Source of the DNA: Achromobacter deleyi
GTDB lineage: Bacteria; Pseudomonadota; Gammaproteobacteria; Burkholderiales; Burkholderiaceae_B
DNA length: 64,000 nucleotides
Assembly: GCF_016127315.1 (NCBI RefSeq)
Contig: NZ_CP065997.1
Coordinates: 3,224,001 to 3,288,000 of the forward strand
Direction: 5' to 3'
Every line of letters begins with the position of its first letter. The first letter of the stretch is position 1. Below, piece after piece: positions 22,464 to 30,952 of the stretch. A model generated the notes under the pieces. The model had not been told where the DNA came from. It saw only the letters and a list, made by a program, of their open reading frames with translations, and did no database searches. The position numbers and the translations under genes were made by a program.

Positions 22464-22574
22464 ATGCGCCGCTTGTTCCGCCGTATGAAGATCAAACTGA
22501 TTCGGCGGGCAACGCGGCCATTCCGCCTGGAGCTCAAGCAACTCGAACGCGAGACGGATCTTTCGCCGTTCTAG
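22464..22574 (+). CDS. Possible 36-residue basic small protein
   Basis: ATG two bases after the olsB stop opens a 36-codon frame with many Arg/Lys residues (MRRLFRRMKIKLIRRATRPF at the N terminus), ending just before the terminator. No ribosome site of its own beyond the olsB tail; expression would need coupling. It may be chance. Confidence 0.3.
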   Translation: MRRLFRRMKIKLIRRATRPFRLELKQLERETDLSPF

Positions 22575-22594
22575 CGCCTGATGCCTGTCTCGCC

Positions 22595-22630
22595 GCGCGG
22601 CCCCGGATGCGTCCGGGGCCGCGCTGTTTT
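22595..22630 (+). terminator. Rho-independent terminator after olsB
   Basis: Perfect 13-bp stem GCGCGGCCCCGGA / TCCGGGGCCGCGC (22595-22607, 22612-22624) with tetraloop TGCG, then TGTTTTC. It separates olsB from convergent ppx. Confidence 0.88.
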
Positions 22631-22641
22631 CAGGACGCGAT

Positions 22642-24129
22642 TCAGAACTCGAGCAGTTCGAACGAGAATCCCACCTTCGACCATTCGGCTTCTTCCGCGC
22701 GCAGCGTGAAGTCGCTGAGCGGGTGCTGCGCGAGCCAGTCGCGGTTCACGCGCACCACGATGGAATCGTTGCGCATGGACGCGGTCAGGGGCAGGGGTTC
22801 GATCTCGCCACGGCGGCGGAACAGCAGCACGGCCAGCCGCAGGCTGAGAATGGCGATCCACTGGGCGCGGTTGCGCACCAGCGGTTCGAGCTTGCTCAGC
22901 TTGCCCTGGTGGCCCAGCGCCAACAGCGCCAGCAGTTGCTGGTCGGCGCGCGAAAAGCCCGGCATGTCGGCGTTCTCGAGCACGTAGGCGGTGTGCTTGT
23001 GGTACGCGTTGTGGGCGATCGACAGGCCCACTTCGTGCAGGTCGGCGGCCCAGCCCAGGGCGGCGCGCAGTTCGGCGCGCTCCGCGCCTTCGGGCATCAT
23101 CGTGTCGAACAGGCCGAGGGCGGCGTGGTGCACGCGGCGGGCCTGGTTGGCGTCGACGTGATAGCGCTTCATGAACTGGCGCACCGATTCGTCGCGCTTG
23201 TCGTGCTCGTCGTCGCGGCCCAGCAGGTCGTACAGCACGCCCAGGCGCAGCGCGCCATCGCCGGTGTGCATGATGTCGATGCCCAGTTCGTCGAACAGCG
23301 CGCTCATGATGGCCAGCCCGCCGGGCAGCACATCGGCGCGCTCGACCTTGATGCCGGGCAGCTCCGAGGGGATGACGCGGCCGGCGCGCACGATGCGGTC
23401 CCTCAGCTTGCTCAGGCCGGCGCGGGTGATGCCGCGCTCGGACATGCCGCCTTCGGTGAGGATGGCGTACAGCGCCTTGGCGGTGCCGGAGGAGCCGTAG
23501 GCTTCCTTCCAGCCGGTCTTGCGGTACTGCTTGGCGATGACTTCGATTTCGCGCCGCGCGGCCAGTTCGGCCTGCTTCATCTGGTGGGCGTCGACGATGC
23601 CGTCCGAGAAGAACTGCCGGCTGTAGCTGACGCAGCCCATATAGAGCGAGGACATCAGGCCGGGTTCGTGGCCCTTGCCGATGATGACTTCGGTGGAGCC
23701 GCCGCCGATGTCGATCACCAGGCGCTTGTTGGGCGAGGGCGGCAGGGTGTGGACCACGCCCGAGAAGATCAGGCGGGCCTCTTCGCGGCCGGCGATGACT
23801 TCGATCGGGAAGCCCAGGGCGGCTTCGGCCCGGGGCAGGAAATCGCGGGTATTGCGTGCCACCCGGAAGGTGTTGGTGGCGACCGCGCGCACGCGGTTGG
23901 GATGGAAACTGCGCAGGCGTTCGCCGAAACGTTCCAGAACGGCGATGGCGCGCTCGATGGCTTCGTCGCCGAGGCGTTTTTCGGCGTCCAGTCCGGCGGC
24001 GAGCCGGACGGTTTCCTTGAGGCGATCGATCTGGTAGATCTGGGGCGTACCGTCCTGCTGAACGATGCGTCCGATGGAGAGGCGGAAGCTGTTGGACCCG
24101 AGGTCCACGGCGGCCAGAAGTTGATCCAT
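22642..24129 (-). CDS. ppx: Exopolyphosphatase (Ppx/GppA family)
   Basis: A 495-residue ASKHA-fold phosphatase releasing phosphate from polyphosphate (the family also includes pppGpp phosphatase). DLGSNSFRLSIG is at residues 10-21 and VIDIGGGSTEVIIGKG forms the second phosphate loop; a C-terminal HD-like helical domain has YHVDANQARRVHHAAL and LHEVGLSIAHNAYHKH. Divergent from ppk, so polyphosphate synthesis and breakdown share one 207-base control region. Confidence 0.95.
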   Translation of the reverse strand: MDQLLAAVDLGSNSFRLSIGRIVQQDGTPQIYQIDRLKETVRLAAGLDAEKRLGDEAIERAIAVLERFGERLRSFHPNRVRAVATNTFRVARNTRDFLPRAEAALGFPIEVIAGREEARLIFSGVVHTLPPSPNKRLVIDIGGGSTEVIIGKGHEPGLMSSLYMGCVSYSRQFFSDGIVDAHQMKQAELAARREIEVIAKQYRKTGWKEAYGSSGTAKALYAILTEGGMSERGITRAGLSKLRDRIVRAGRVIPSELPGIKVERADVLPGGLAIMSALFDELGIDIMHTGDGALRLGVLYDLLGRDDEHDKRDESVRQFMKRYHVDANQARRVHHAALGLFDTMMPEGAERAELRAALGWAADLHEVGLSIAHNAYHKHTAYVLENADMPGFSRADQQLLALLALGHQGKLSKLEPLVRNRAQWIAILSLRLAVLLFRRRGEIEPLPLTASMRNDSIVVRVNRDWLAQHPLSDFTLRAEEAEWSKVGFSFELLEF

Positions 24130-24284
24130 GCGGCTCGTAATATTGGCTGTGAGGTGGCCTGATTATAGAGACCCCATATGACAGCGCCTTCCGCTGCGGG
24201 TTTTCGCTTATGGAACATGCAGTTGGCGCCGGGAGACGATGCTCTATGCGTCCCGGTTTTGTCGTACGCTACGCATTTGGCGCT

Positions 24285-24318
24285 GTGTCATAGAACCGTC
24301 ACCCTTTTGCAGTAAAAC
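24285..24318 (+). promoter_or_regulatory. PhoB box and -10 of ppk
   Basis: GTGTCAT (24285-24291), 4 bases, CCGTCAC (24296-24302): two 7-mers each one mismatch from CTGTCAT/C with 11-base periodicity. A -10-like TAAAAC (24313-24318) begins 10 bases later, the same geometry as at pstS. It predicts a leader of about 10-25 bases. Confidence 0.75.
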
Positions 24319-24336
24319 TCCACGCTCTCCCTACGT

Positions 24337-26424
24337 ATGGAATCCGGTATGACCACACGCCCGCCCGCCGAGCCCTTGCTCCTGAATCGCGAGTTGTCGC
24401 TGCTCAAATTCAACGAACGCGTGCTGGCGATGGCGGAAAATCCCAGTACGCCCCTGCTCGAACGGCTGCGCTACGTCTGTATCGTCAGTTCCAACCTGGA
24501 CGAATTCTTCGAGATCCGGATCTCGAGCCTGAAAGAGCAGCAACGCCAGTCGCCCAACTCGGTCGGCCCGGACGGCATGACGCCGGACCAGGCGTTCGAG
24601 AACGTCCAGCAGGCGGTGCACGAGCTGGTGGGGCGGCAGTACGCGCTGCTCAACGACGCCATCCTGCCGGCGCTGCAGGCCGAGGGGATCGCGCTGCACC
24701 ACGCGTCGGAATGGAATGCCGAGCAGCAGGAATGGGCGCGGGATGTCTTCAACCGCGACGTGATGCCGCTGCTGACCCCGATCGGGCTGGACCCGGCGCA
24801 CCCGTTCCCGCGCGTCTACAACAAGAGCCTGAATTTCATCGTCTCGCTGTCCGGCGCCGACGCCTTCGGCCGCCAGGCCTCGATCGCCGTCGTGCAGGCG
24901 CCGCGCGCGCTGCCGCGCCTGATCAAGATGCCGTCGGAGCTGTCCGGTCACCCGGAAGGCTACATCCTGCTGACCTCGCTGCTGCGCGCCTTCGTCGGCG
25001 AGCTGTTCCCGGGCCTGGAGATGCTGGGCTGCTACCAGTGGCGGGTGACGCGCAACAGCGACCTGTTCGTGGACGAGGAAGAAGTCACCAACCTGCGCCA
25101 CGCCCTGCAGGGCGAGCTGTCGCAGCGCAACTTCGGCGCCGCCGTGCGCCTGGAGATCGACAAGCTGACGCCGGTCGAGCTGGAAACCTTCCTGCAGCGC
25201 GAGTTCTCGCTCAAGGCCGAGGACACCTACCGCGTGCCGGGTCCGGTGAACCTGTCGCGCCTGATGCAGCTGTGCAACTCGCCCAACCGGCCCGACCTGC
25301 TGTTCCCCGACTACCGCGCGCCGGTGCCGGCGCCGTTCGACCGCGTCGGCGACAAGCCGGCCGATCTGTTCGAGGCCGTGGCCGAGCAGGACCGCCTGCT
25401 GCACCATCCCTATCAGTCGTTCCAGCCCGTCATCGACTTCCTGACCGCCGCCGCGCTGGATCCGGACGTGATGGCCATCAAGCAGACCATCTACCGCACC
25501 GGCGAGGATTCCGAGCTGATGAAGATCCTGCTGGCCGCGGCGCGCGCCGGCAAGGAAGTGACGGTGGTGGTGGAGCTGATGGCGCGCTTTGACGAGCAGA
25601 CCAACATCAACTGGGCCTCCAAGCTGGAAGAGGTGGGGGCGCACGTGGTCTACGGCGTGGTGGCGCACAAGACCCATGCCAAGATGGCGGTGGTGCTGCG
25701 GCGCGAAAAGGGCCGCCTGCGCCGCTACGCCCACCTGGGCACCGGCAACTACCACCCGCGCACCGCGCGCCTGTACACCGACTTCGGCCTGCTGACCGCC
25801 GATCCCAAGCTGTGCGAGGACATGGACAAGGTGTTCGCGCAGCTGACCGGCCTGGGCGCGCGCCGCTCGCTCAAGTCGCTGATGCAGTCGCCCTTCACCA
25901 TGCACGACGGCATGGTGGCGCTGATCCGCGCCGAGGCCCGCGCCGCCAAGGCGGGCAAGCGTTCGCGCATCATGGCCAAGATGAACTCGCTGCTGGAAGA
26001 GCAGATCATCGAGGAGCTCTACAAGGCCAGCCAGGCCGGCGTGAAGATCGACCTGATCGTGCGCGGCGTCTGCGCGCTGCGCGCCGGCGTGCCGGGGCTG
26101 TCCGAGAACATCCGGGTGCGTTCCATCGTCGGGCGCTTCCTGGAGCACTCGCGCGTGTTCTATTTCTACGCCGAGGGCGCCGAGACGGTGTACCTGTCGT
26201 CGGCCGACTGGATGGACCGCAATTTCTTCCGCCGCGTCGAGATCGCCTTCCCGATCTACGACAAGACGCTCAAGAAGCGCGTCATCGACGAGGCCTTCAC
26301 CTTCGCCCTGCGCGACAACCAGCTGGCCTGGCAGCAACAGGCCGACGGCGACTACGTCCGCGTGCGCAGCCGCCGCGAACCCTTCAACCTGCATCAGTAC
26401 CTGATGCAGAAGCTGGGCGCGTAA
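24337..26424 (+). CDS. ppk1: Polyphosphate kinase 1
   Basis: A 695-residue membrane-associated enzyme polymerising the ATP gamma-phosphate into polyphosphate. The N terminus LLLNRELSLLKFNERVLAMA is diagnostic. The phospholipase-D-like catalytic domains include KQTIYRTGEDSELMKILLAA, HLGTGNYHPRTARLYTD with the autophosphorylated His, and RFLEHSRVFYFYAEG with the second catalytic His. Two starts are possible: ATG 24337 (MESGMTTRPP), or ATG 24349, which leaves more room for a leader after the PhoB-driven promoter. Preceded by a PhoB box and followed by a strong terminator. Confidence 0.97.
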   Translation: MESGMTTRPPAEPLLLNRELSLLKFNERVLAMAENPSTPLLERLRYVCIVSSNLDEFFEIRISSLKEQQRQSPNSVGPDGMTPDQAFENVQQAVHELVGRQYALLNDAILPALQAEGIALHHASEWNAEQQEWARDVFNRDVMPLLTPIGLDPAHPFPRVYNKSLNFIVSLSGADAFGRQASIAVVQAPRALPRLIKMPSELSGHPEGYILLTSLLRAFVGELFPGLEMLGCYQWRVTRNSDLFVDEEEVTNLRHALQGELSQRNFGAAVRLEIDKLTPVELETFLQREFSLKAEDTYRVPGPVNLSRLMQLCNSPNRPDLLFPDYRAPVPAPFDRVGDKPADLFEAVAEQDRLLHHPYQSFQPVIDFLTAAALDPDVMAIKQTIYRTGEDSELMKILLAAARAGKEVTVVVELMARFDEQTNINWASKLEEVGAHVVYGVVAHKTHAKMAVVLRREKGRLRRYAHLGTGNYHPRTARLYTDFGLLTADPKLCEDMDKVFAQLTGLGARRSLKSLMQSPFTMHDGMVALIRAEARAAKAGKRSRIMAKMNSLLEEQIIEELYKASQAGVKIDLIVRGVCALRAGVPGLSENIRVRSIVGRFLEHSRVFYFYAEGAETVYLSSADWMDRNFFRRVEIAFPIYDKTLKKRVIDEAFTFALRDNQLAWQQQADGDYVRVRSRREPFNLHQYLMQKLGA

Positions 26425-26429
26425 CACCC

Positions 26430-26457
26430 GGGCGGGCGGAACACGCCCGCCCTTTTT
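26430..26457 (+). terminator. Rho-independent terminator of ppk
   Basis: Perfect 9-bp stem GGGCGGGCG / CGCCCGCCC (26430-26438, 26444-26452), loop GAACA, then TTTTT, six bases after the stop codon. Confidence 0.94.
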
Positions 26458-26478
26458 CCCGGCACCGGGCACCGCGCC

Positions 26479-26717
26479 CATCCGTCCCTGAAGGCGCCAC
26501 GCGCCCTTCAAGCCACGCCCTCCCAAAGCCACACCGCACCCCTCCGTCCCCGAAGGCGCCGAGCGCCCGCCGAGGCACACCCTCCCAAAGCCACACCGCA
26601 CCCATCCGTCCCTAAAGGCGCCGCGCGCCCACCGAGGCACACCCTCCCAAAGCCACACCGCACCCATCCGTCCCTAAAGGCGCCGCGCGCCCACCGAGGC
26701 ACACCCTCCCAAAGCCA
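26479..26717. repeat. Tandem 62-bp repeat, four copies
   Basis: Units begin at 26479, 26541, 26603 and 26665, exactly 62 bases apart. Each contains CATCCGTCCCTAAAGGCGCC or a close variant, then GCGCGCCCACCGAGGCACAC and CCTCCCAAAGCCACACCGCA. Copies 3 and 4 are nearly identical, copies 1 and 2 diverged, and the last is cut short. 62 is not a multiple of 3, and the open frames on the minus strand change frame at every copy, so it is not protein-coding. Confidence 0.93.
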
Positions 26718-26724
26718 GGCCGCG

Positions 26725-26798
26725 CGGATCCGGCTCCGCCGGTCCGCCACCGGCGCCCCCCTGGGGGGGAAGCGCGCAGCGCTCCGGGGGGGGGTTTA
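26725..26798. repeat. GC-rich palindromic intergenic element
   Basis: Directly after the 62-bp array come GGATCCGGCTCCGCCGGTCC, a CCCCCCTGGGGGGG block, GCGCGCAGCGCT and a run of Gs. This looks like the short G/C-run palindromes dispersed between genes in Alcaligenaceae and related betaproteobacteria. The family assignment is from memory of such elements and needs a genome search. Confidence 0.5.
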
Positions 26799-26801
26799 TG
26801 A

Positions 26802-26835
26802 CTGTCACTATCCTGTCACGTTGGGCTTCTAAGAT
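26802..26835 (+). promoter_or_regulatory. PhoB box and -10 of the pst operon
   Basis: Two identical half-sites CTGTCAC (26802-26808) and CTGTCAC (26813-26819) separated by TATC, the 11-base spacing required by PhoB. TAAGAT (26830-26835) follows 10 bases later as -10. Predicts induction of pstSCAB in low phosphate. Confidence 0.92.
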
Positions 26836-26907
26836 GCGAGGGTCGCTGAAAGACGGGCAGTAGAAAGCCTGCCAAAGACTCCTCTAACGAGCACAGAAGG
26901 AACCAAG

Positions 26908-27948
26908 ATGTTCAAACGTGTCTTCAAACAAGTTTCCCTGGGTGTCGCGCTGAGCGCCGCCGTTTTCGCCGTCCAGGCCGCCGACGTGACCGGCGCGGGC
27001 GCATCGTTCCCGTACCCGGTCTACGCCAAGTGGGCGTCGGACTACAAGGCTGCCACCAACAACGCGGTCAACTACCAGTCGATCGGTTCGGGCGGCGGCC
27101 AGCAACAGATCATCGCCAAGACCGTCGATTTCGGCGCCTCGGACGATCCCATGAAGGCGGCTGACCTGGAAAAGAACGGTCTGCTGCAATTCCCGGCCGT
27201 CATCGGCGGCACGGTTGCCGTGGTGAACGTCGACGGCGTCGAGCCGGGCAAGCTGAAGCTGTCGGGCAAGGTCCTGGCCGAAATCTTCCTGGGCAAGGTC
27301 AAGAAGTGGGACGACGCCGCCATCAAGGCGCTCAACCCCGATCTGAAGCTGCCGTCGGCCGACATCATCGTCGTGCACCGTTCGGACGGCTCGGGCACCA
27401 CCTTCGGCTGGACCAACTACCTGTCCAAGGTGTCGCCGGAATGGAAGGAACAAGTCGGTGAAGGCAAGGCCGTCAAGTGGCCCGTGGGTCAGGGTGGCAA
27501 GGGCAACGAAGGCGTCGCCGCCTACGTCGGCCAGCTGAAGAACTCGATCGGCTACGTCGAATACGCCTACGCCAAGCAGAACAAGCTGGCCTGGACGCAA
27601 CTGCAGAACAAGGCCGGCAAGTTCGTCCAGCCGGAACAGAAGGCCTTCGCCGCTGCCGCCGCCAACGCTGACTGGAAGAGCGCGCCTGGCATGGGCGTGG
27701 TGCTGACCGACGAACCGGGCGCCGATTCCTGGCCCGTCACCGCCGCGACGTTCATCCTGGTCCACAAGTCGCAAGACAAGCCCGCCCAAGGCAAGGCTGT
27801 CCTGGAATTCTTCGACTGGGCCTTCAAGAATGGCGCCAAGTCGGCTGAAGCCCTGGACTACGTGCCGCTGCCGGAAGCCGTGACCAAGGAAATTCGCGCC
27901 GCCTGGGGCGAAGTCAAGGCTGCCGACGGCAAGGCCGTCTGGAAGTAA
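26908..27948 (+). CDS. pstS: Phosphate ABC transporter, periplasmic phosphate-binding protein
   Basis: A 346-residue exported protein; the signal peptide is cleaved near AVFAVQA. The mature N terminus [19 protein letters not shown] and the phosphate-binding loops [20 protein letters not shown] and [16 protein letters not shown] are characteristic of PstS. Led by a PhoB box; AGAAGGAACC is the ribosome site. Followed by two stem-loops before pstC. Confidence 0.98.
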   Translation: MFKRVFKQVSLGVALSAAVFAVQAADVTGAGASFPYPVYAKWASDYKAATNNAVNYQSIGSGGGQQQIIAKTVDFGASDDPMKAADLEKNGLLQFPAVIGGTVAVVNVDGVEPGKLKLSGKVLAEIFLGKVKKWDDAAIKALNPDLKLPSADIIVVHRSDGSGTTFGWTNYLSKVSPEWKEQVGEGKAVKWPVGQGGKGNEGVAAYVGQLKNSIGYVEYAYAKQNKLAWTQLQNKAGKFVQPEQKAFAAAAANADWKSAPGMGVVLTDEPGADSWPVTAATFILVHKSQDKPAQGKAVLEFFDWAFKNGAKSAEALDYVPLPEAVTKEIRAAWGEVKAADGKAVWK

Positions 27949-27960
27949 AAGGCAGGTGCC

Positions 27961-28030
27961 TGGCGCGGTGGCCCAGCCCCGCGCCAGCATCGACCAACTG
28001 CCCTGGCATCCGGTCCGCCGGATGCCAGGG
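27961..28030 (+). promoter_or_regulatory. Two intercistronic stem-loops between pstS and pstC
   Basis: TGGCGCGG / CCGCGCCA (27961-27968, 27979-27986) and a perfect 13-bp stem CCCTGGCATCCGG / CCGGATGCCAGGG (28001-28013, 28018-28030) with loop TCCG. No U-tract follows, so they are more likely 3'-end stabilisers or partial terminators giving more pstS than pstCAB mRNA. Confidence 0.6.
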
Positions 28031-28088
28031 CGGGTCTCCCGGACCCACCTGTAGTTTCCCCCCAAGGTTTCCTAAGGAAAGTCCATCC

Positions 28089-29105
28089 ATGAGCGCGGTA
28101 ATGGATAATAGTGTGCCGCTCCCGCCCAGCGTGGCGGATTCCGTGACTACCGGCACGCCTTCGCCTATGAAGCAAAATAAAAATGCGCTGATGGATGCGC
28201 TGTTCAAGAACCTGACCCGCCTGTTCGCCTTCCTGGTGTTCATCCTGCTGGCGGCGATCCTGGTATCCCTGATCTACGGCAGCCGCGAATCGCTGGCCAA
28301 GTACGGCCTGTCGTTCCTGTGGCTGAACGACTGGGACCCCGTCAGGCAGAACTACGGCGCGGTGGTGCCCATCATCGGCACGCTGCTGACCTCGGCCATC
28401 GCCCTGATCATCGCGGTGCCGGTGTCGTTCGGCATCGCCATCTTCCTGACCGAACTGTCGCCGACCTGGCTGCGCCGCCCGCTGGGCACCGCGGTCGAGA
28501 TGCTGGCGGCGATTCCGTCGATCATCTACGGCATGTGGGGCCTGTTCGTCTTCGTGCCGGTGTTCCAGCAGTACGTGCAGCCGTTCCTGATCGCCACGCT
28601 GGGCAGCGTGCCCATCATCGGCGGCATGTTCGCCGGGCCGCCGTTCGGCATCGGTATCTTCACCGCCGGCCTGATCCTGTCGATCATGATCATCCCGTTC
28701 ATCGCCGCGGTGATGCGCGACGTGTTCGAGCTGGTGCCGGCGATGCTGAAGGAATCGGCCTACGGCCTGGGCAGCACGACCTGGGAAGTGATGTGGCGCG
28801 TGGTGCTGCCGTTCACCAAATCGGGCGTCATTGGCGGCATCATGCTGGGCCTGGGACGCGCGCTGGGCGAGACCATGGCGGTGACCTTCGTGATCGGCAA
28901 CGCCTTCAAGTGGTCGGGCTCGCTGTTCTCGCCGGGCAACTCGATCGCCTCGGCGCTGGCCAACGAATTCAATGAAGCCGGTGGCATCCAGAAGTCGGCG
29001 CTGCTGGAACTGGGGCTGATCCTGTTCCTGATCACCACGATCGTGCTGGCCCTGGCGAAGATGCTGCTGGTCCGCCTGTCGGCCGGTGAAGGCAAGAAAT
29101 CCTGA
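28089..29105 (+). CDS. pstC: Phosphate ABC transporter permease PstC
   Basis: A 338-residue inner-membrane permease with six main hydrophobic segments. A ~45-residue cytoplasmic N-terminal extension precedes TM1 ([20 protein letters not shown]). The periplasmic loop region has [20 protein letters not shown], and the coupling loop is [27 protein letters not shown] precedes the ATG. Second gene of pstSCAB. Confidence 0.96.
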   Translation: MSAVMDNSVPLPPSVADSVTTGTPSPMKQNKNALMDALFKNLTRLFAFLVFILLAAILVSLIYGSRESLAKYGLSFLWLNDWDPVRQNYGAVVPIIGTLLTSAIALIIAVPVSFGIAIFLTELSPTWLRRPLGTAVEMLAAIPSIIYGMWGLFVFVPVFQQYVQPFLIATLGSVPIIGGMFAGPPFGIGIFTAGLILSIMIIPFIAAVMRDVFELVPAMLKESAYGLGSTTWEVMWRVVLPFTKSGVIGGIMLGLGRALGETMAVTFVIGNAFKWSGSLFSPGNSIASALANEFNEAGGIQKSALLELGLILFLITTIVLALAKMLLVRLSAGEGKKS

Positions 29106-29128
29106 TCCCGCCGCACAAGGAAAAGATC

Positions 29129-29983
29129 ATGGCTGTATCCGTACTCAATATGCAGAACGGCGTGTACCGCCGGCGCCGGGTGGTCAACCGCATCATGCTG
29201 ACCGTCTCGCTGGGCACGCTGGTGTTCGGTCTGTTCTGGCTGTTCTGGATCATCCAGACGCTGCTGTTCAAGGGCGCGCCGGCGCTGTCGTACACGCTCT
29301 TCACCGAGATCACGCCGCCGCCGGGGCAGACCGGCGGCCTGATCAACGCCATCTTCGGCAGCGTGATGATGGCGGGCGTGGGCACGCTGATCGGCACGCC
29401 GGTCGGCATCCTGGCCGGCACCTACCTGTCCGAATACGGCCAGCGCGGCTGGCTGGCGCCGGCCACGCGCTTCCTGAACGACGTGCTGCTGTCGGCGCCG
29501 TCCATCATCATCGGCCTGTTCATCTACGCCGTGTACGTGGCGCAGGTCGGGCACTACTCGGGCTGGGCCGGCGCCATCGCGCTGTCGATCCTGGTGATCC
29601 CGGTGGTGGTGCGCACCACCGACAACATGCTGCTGCTGGTGCCCAACAGCCTGCGCGAAGCCGCGGCCGCCCTGGGTTGCCCCAAGTGGCGCATGATCAC
29701 CCTGGTGTGCTATCGCGCCGCCAAGACCGGCATCATCACCGGCGTGCTGCTGGCCATCGCCCGCATCTCGGGTGAAACCGCGCCGCTGCTGTTCACCGCG
29801 CTGTCGAACCAGTTCATGTCGACCAACATGAACGGCCCGATGGCCAACCTGCCGGTCGTGATCTACCAATACGCCGCCAGCCCCTTCAAGGACTGGAATG
29901 ACCTGGCGTGGGCCGGCGCCACCCTGATTACGCTGCTGGTGCTGGGCATCAACATCATTGCCCGCAACATGTTCCGCAAGTAA
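29129..29983 (+). CDS. pstA: Phosphate ABC transporter permease PstA
   Basis: A 284-residue partner permease of PstC. TM segments run from [20 protein letters not shown] onward, the [12 protein letters not shown] motif is present, and the coupling loop is [19 protein letters not shown]. It starts 23 bases after pstC with AAGGAAAAGATC upstream. Confidence 0.96.
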   Translation: MAVSVLNMQNGVYRRRRVVNRIMLTVSLGTLVFGLFWLFWIIQTLLFKGAPALSYTLFTEITPPPGQTGGLINAIFGSVMMAGVGTLIGTPVGILAGTYLSEYGQRGWLAPATRFLNDVLLSAPSIIIGLFIYAVYVAQVGHYSGWAGAIALSILVIPVVVRTTDNMLLLVPNSLREAAAALGCPKWRMITLVCYRAAKTGIITGVLLAIARISGETAPLLFTALSNQFMSTNMNGPMANLPVVIYQYAASPFKDWNDLAWAGATLITLLVLGINIIARNMFRK

Positions 29984-30030
29984 AGATCGCTTTGCCGGCG
30001 CGCCCGTCGCGCCGGACCTAGGGAAACCAA

Positions 30031-30807
30031 ATGGAAAACACCGCTACCGCCGTCAAGAACAAGATCGAGGTCAAGAACCTGAACTTCTACTACGGCAAGT
30101 TCCATGCGATCCGCAATGTGAACATGTCGATCCAGGAGAAGAAGGTCACGGCCTTCATCGGCCCGTCGGGCTGCGGCAAGTCGACGCTGCTGCGCACCTT
30201 CAACCGCATGTTCGAGCTGTATCCGGGCCAGCGCGCCGAGGGCGAGATCATCCTGGACGGCGAGAACCTGCTGACCGCCAAGACCGACATCTCGCTGATC
30301 CGCGCCAAGGTCGGCATGGTGTTCCAGAAGCCCACGCCGTTCCCCATGAGCATCTACGACAACATCGCCTTCGGCGTGCGTCTGTTCGAACGCCTGTCCA
30401 AGGGCGAGATGGACGAGCGCGTGGAATGGGCGCTGAGCAAGGCCGCGCTCTGGAACGAAGTGAAGGACAAGCTGCACCAGAGCGGCAACAGCCTGTCGGG
30501 CGGCCAGCAACAGCGCCTGTGCATCGCGCGCGGCGTGGCCATCAAGCCGGAAGTGCTGCTGCTGGACGAGCCGTGCTCGGCGCTGGATCCGATCTCGACC
30601 GCCAAGATCGAGGAACTGATCGCTGAACTGAAGAACGACTACACCGTCGTCATCGTGACCCACAACATGCAGCAGGCCGCCCGTTGCTCGGACTTCACGG
30701 CCTACATGTACCTGGGCGAGCTGATGGAATTCGGCCAGACCGACCAGATCTTCGTGAAGCCTTCGCGCAAGGAAACCGAGGACTACATCACCGGCCGTTT
30801 CGGCTGA
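30031..30807 (+). CDS. pstB: Phosphate ABC transporter ATPase PstB
   Basis: A 258-residue ATPase. Walker A is GPSGCGKST, the family-specific [15 protein letters not shown] segment follows, the signature is [13 protein letters not shown], Walker B is [13 protein letters not shown], and the H-loop is in [12 protein letters not shown]. It ends GRFG, as typical for PstB. No phoU follows on this strand; the next gene is an opposite-strand MFS transporter. Confidence 0.98.
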   Translation: MENTATAVKNKIEVKNLNFYYGKFHAIRNVNMSIQEKKVTAFIGPSGCGKSTLLRTFNRMFELYPGQRAEGEIILDGENLLTAKTDISLIRAKVGMVFQKPTPFPMSIYDNIAFGVRLFERLSKGEMDERVEWALSKAALWNEVKDKLHQSGNSLSGGQQQRLCIARGVAIKPEVLLLDEPCSALDPISTAKIEELIAELKNDYTVVIVTHNMQQAARCSDFTAYMYLGELMEFGQTDQIFVKPSRKETEDYITGRFG

Positions 30808-30881
30808 TCGCCGGCGGGGACCGCGCCCGGCGGGAGACCGGCGGGCGGGGTTCCTGGGGTGCATCATCACGGTGGTATCGG

Positions 30882-30915
30882 CGGCGCGCCCGGATGGGCG
30901 CGCCGTTGTCGTTTC
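30882..30915 (+). terminator. Terminator of the pst operon
   Basis: Perfect 10-bp stem CGGCGCGCCC / GGGCGCGCCG (30882-30891, 30896-30905) with loop GGAT, followed by TTGTCGTTT. Confidence 0.7.
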
Positions 30916-30952
30916 GACTGGCCGGTGCCCTGCGTCCGGCCAGGGGGCAACG

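Noticed and set aside
24331..26667. A 778-codon minus-strand open frame opposite ppk1, with repeated peptides at its start
   Set aside because: The repeated peptides come from the 62-bp array, which shifts frame each copy; the rest is the ppk1 shadow.
26479..26717. CRISPR array
   Set aside because: The whole 62-bp unit repeats with no unique spacers, there are only four copies, and no cas genes are in the window.
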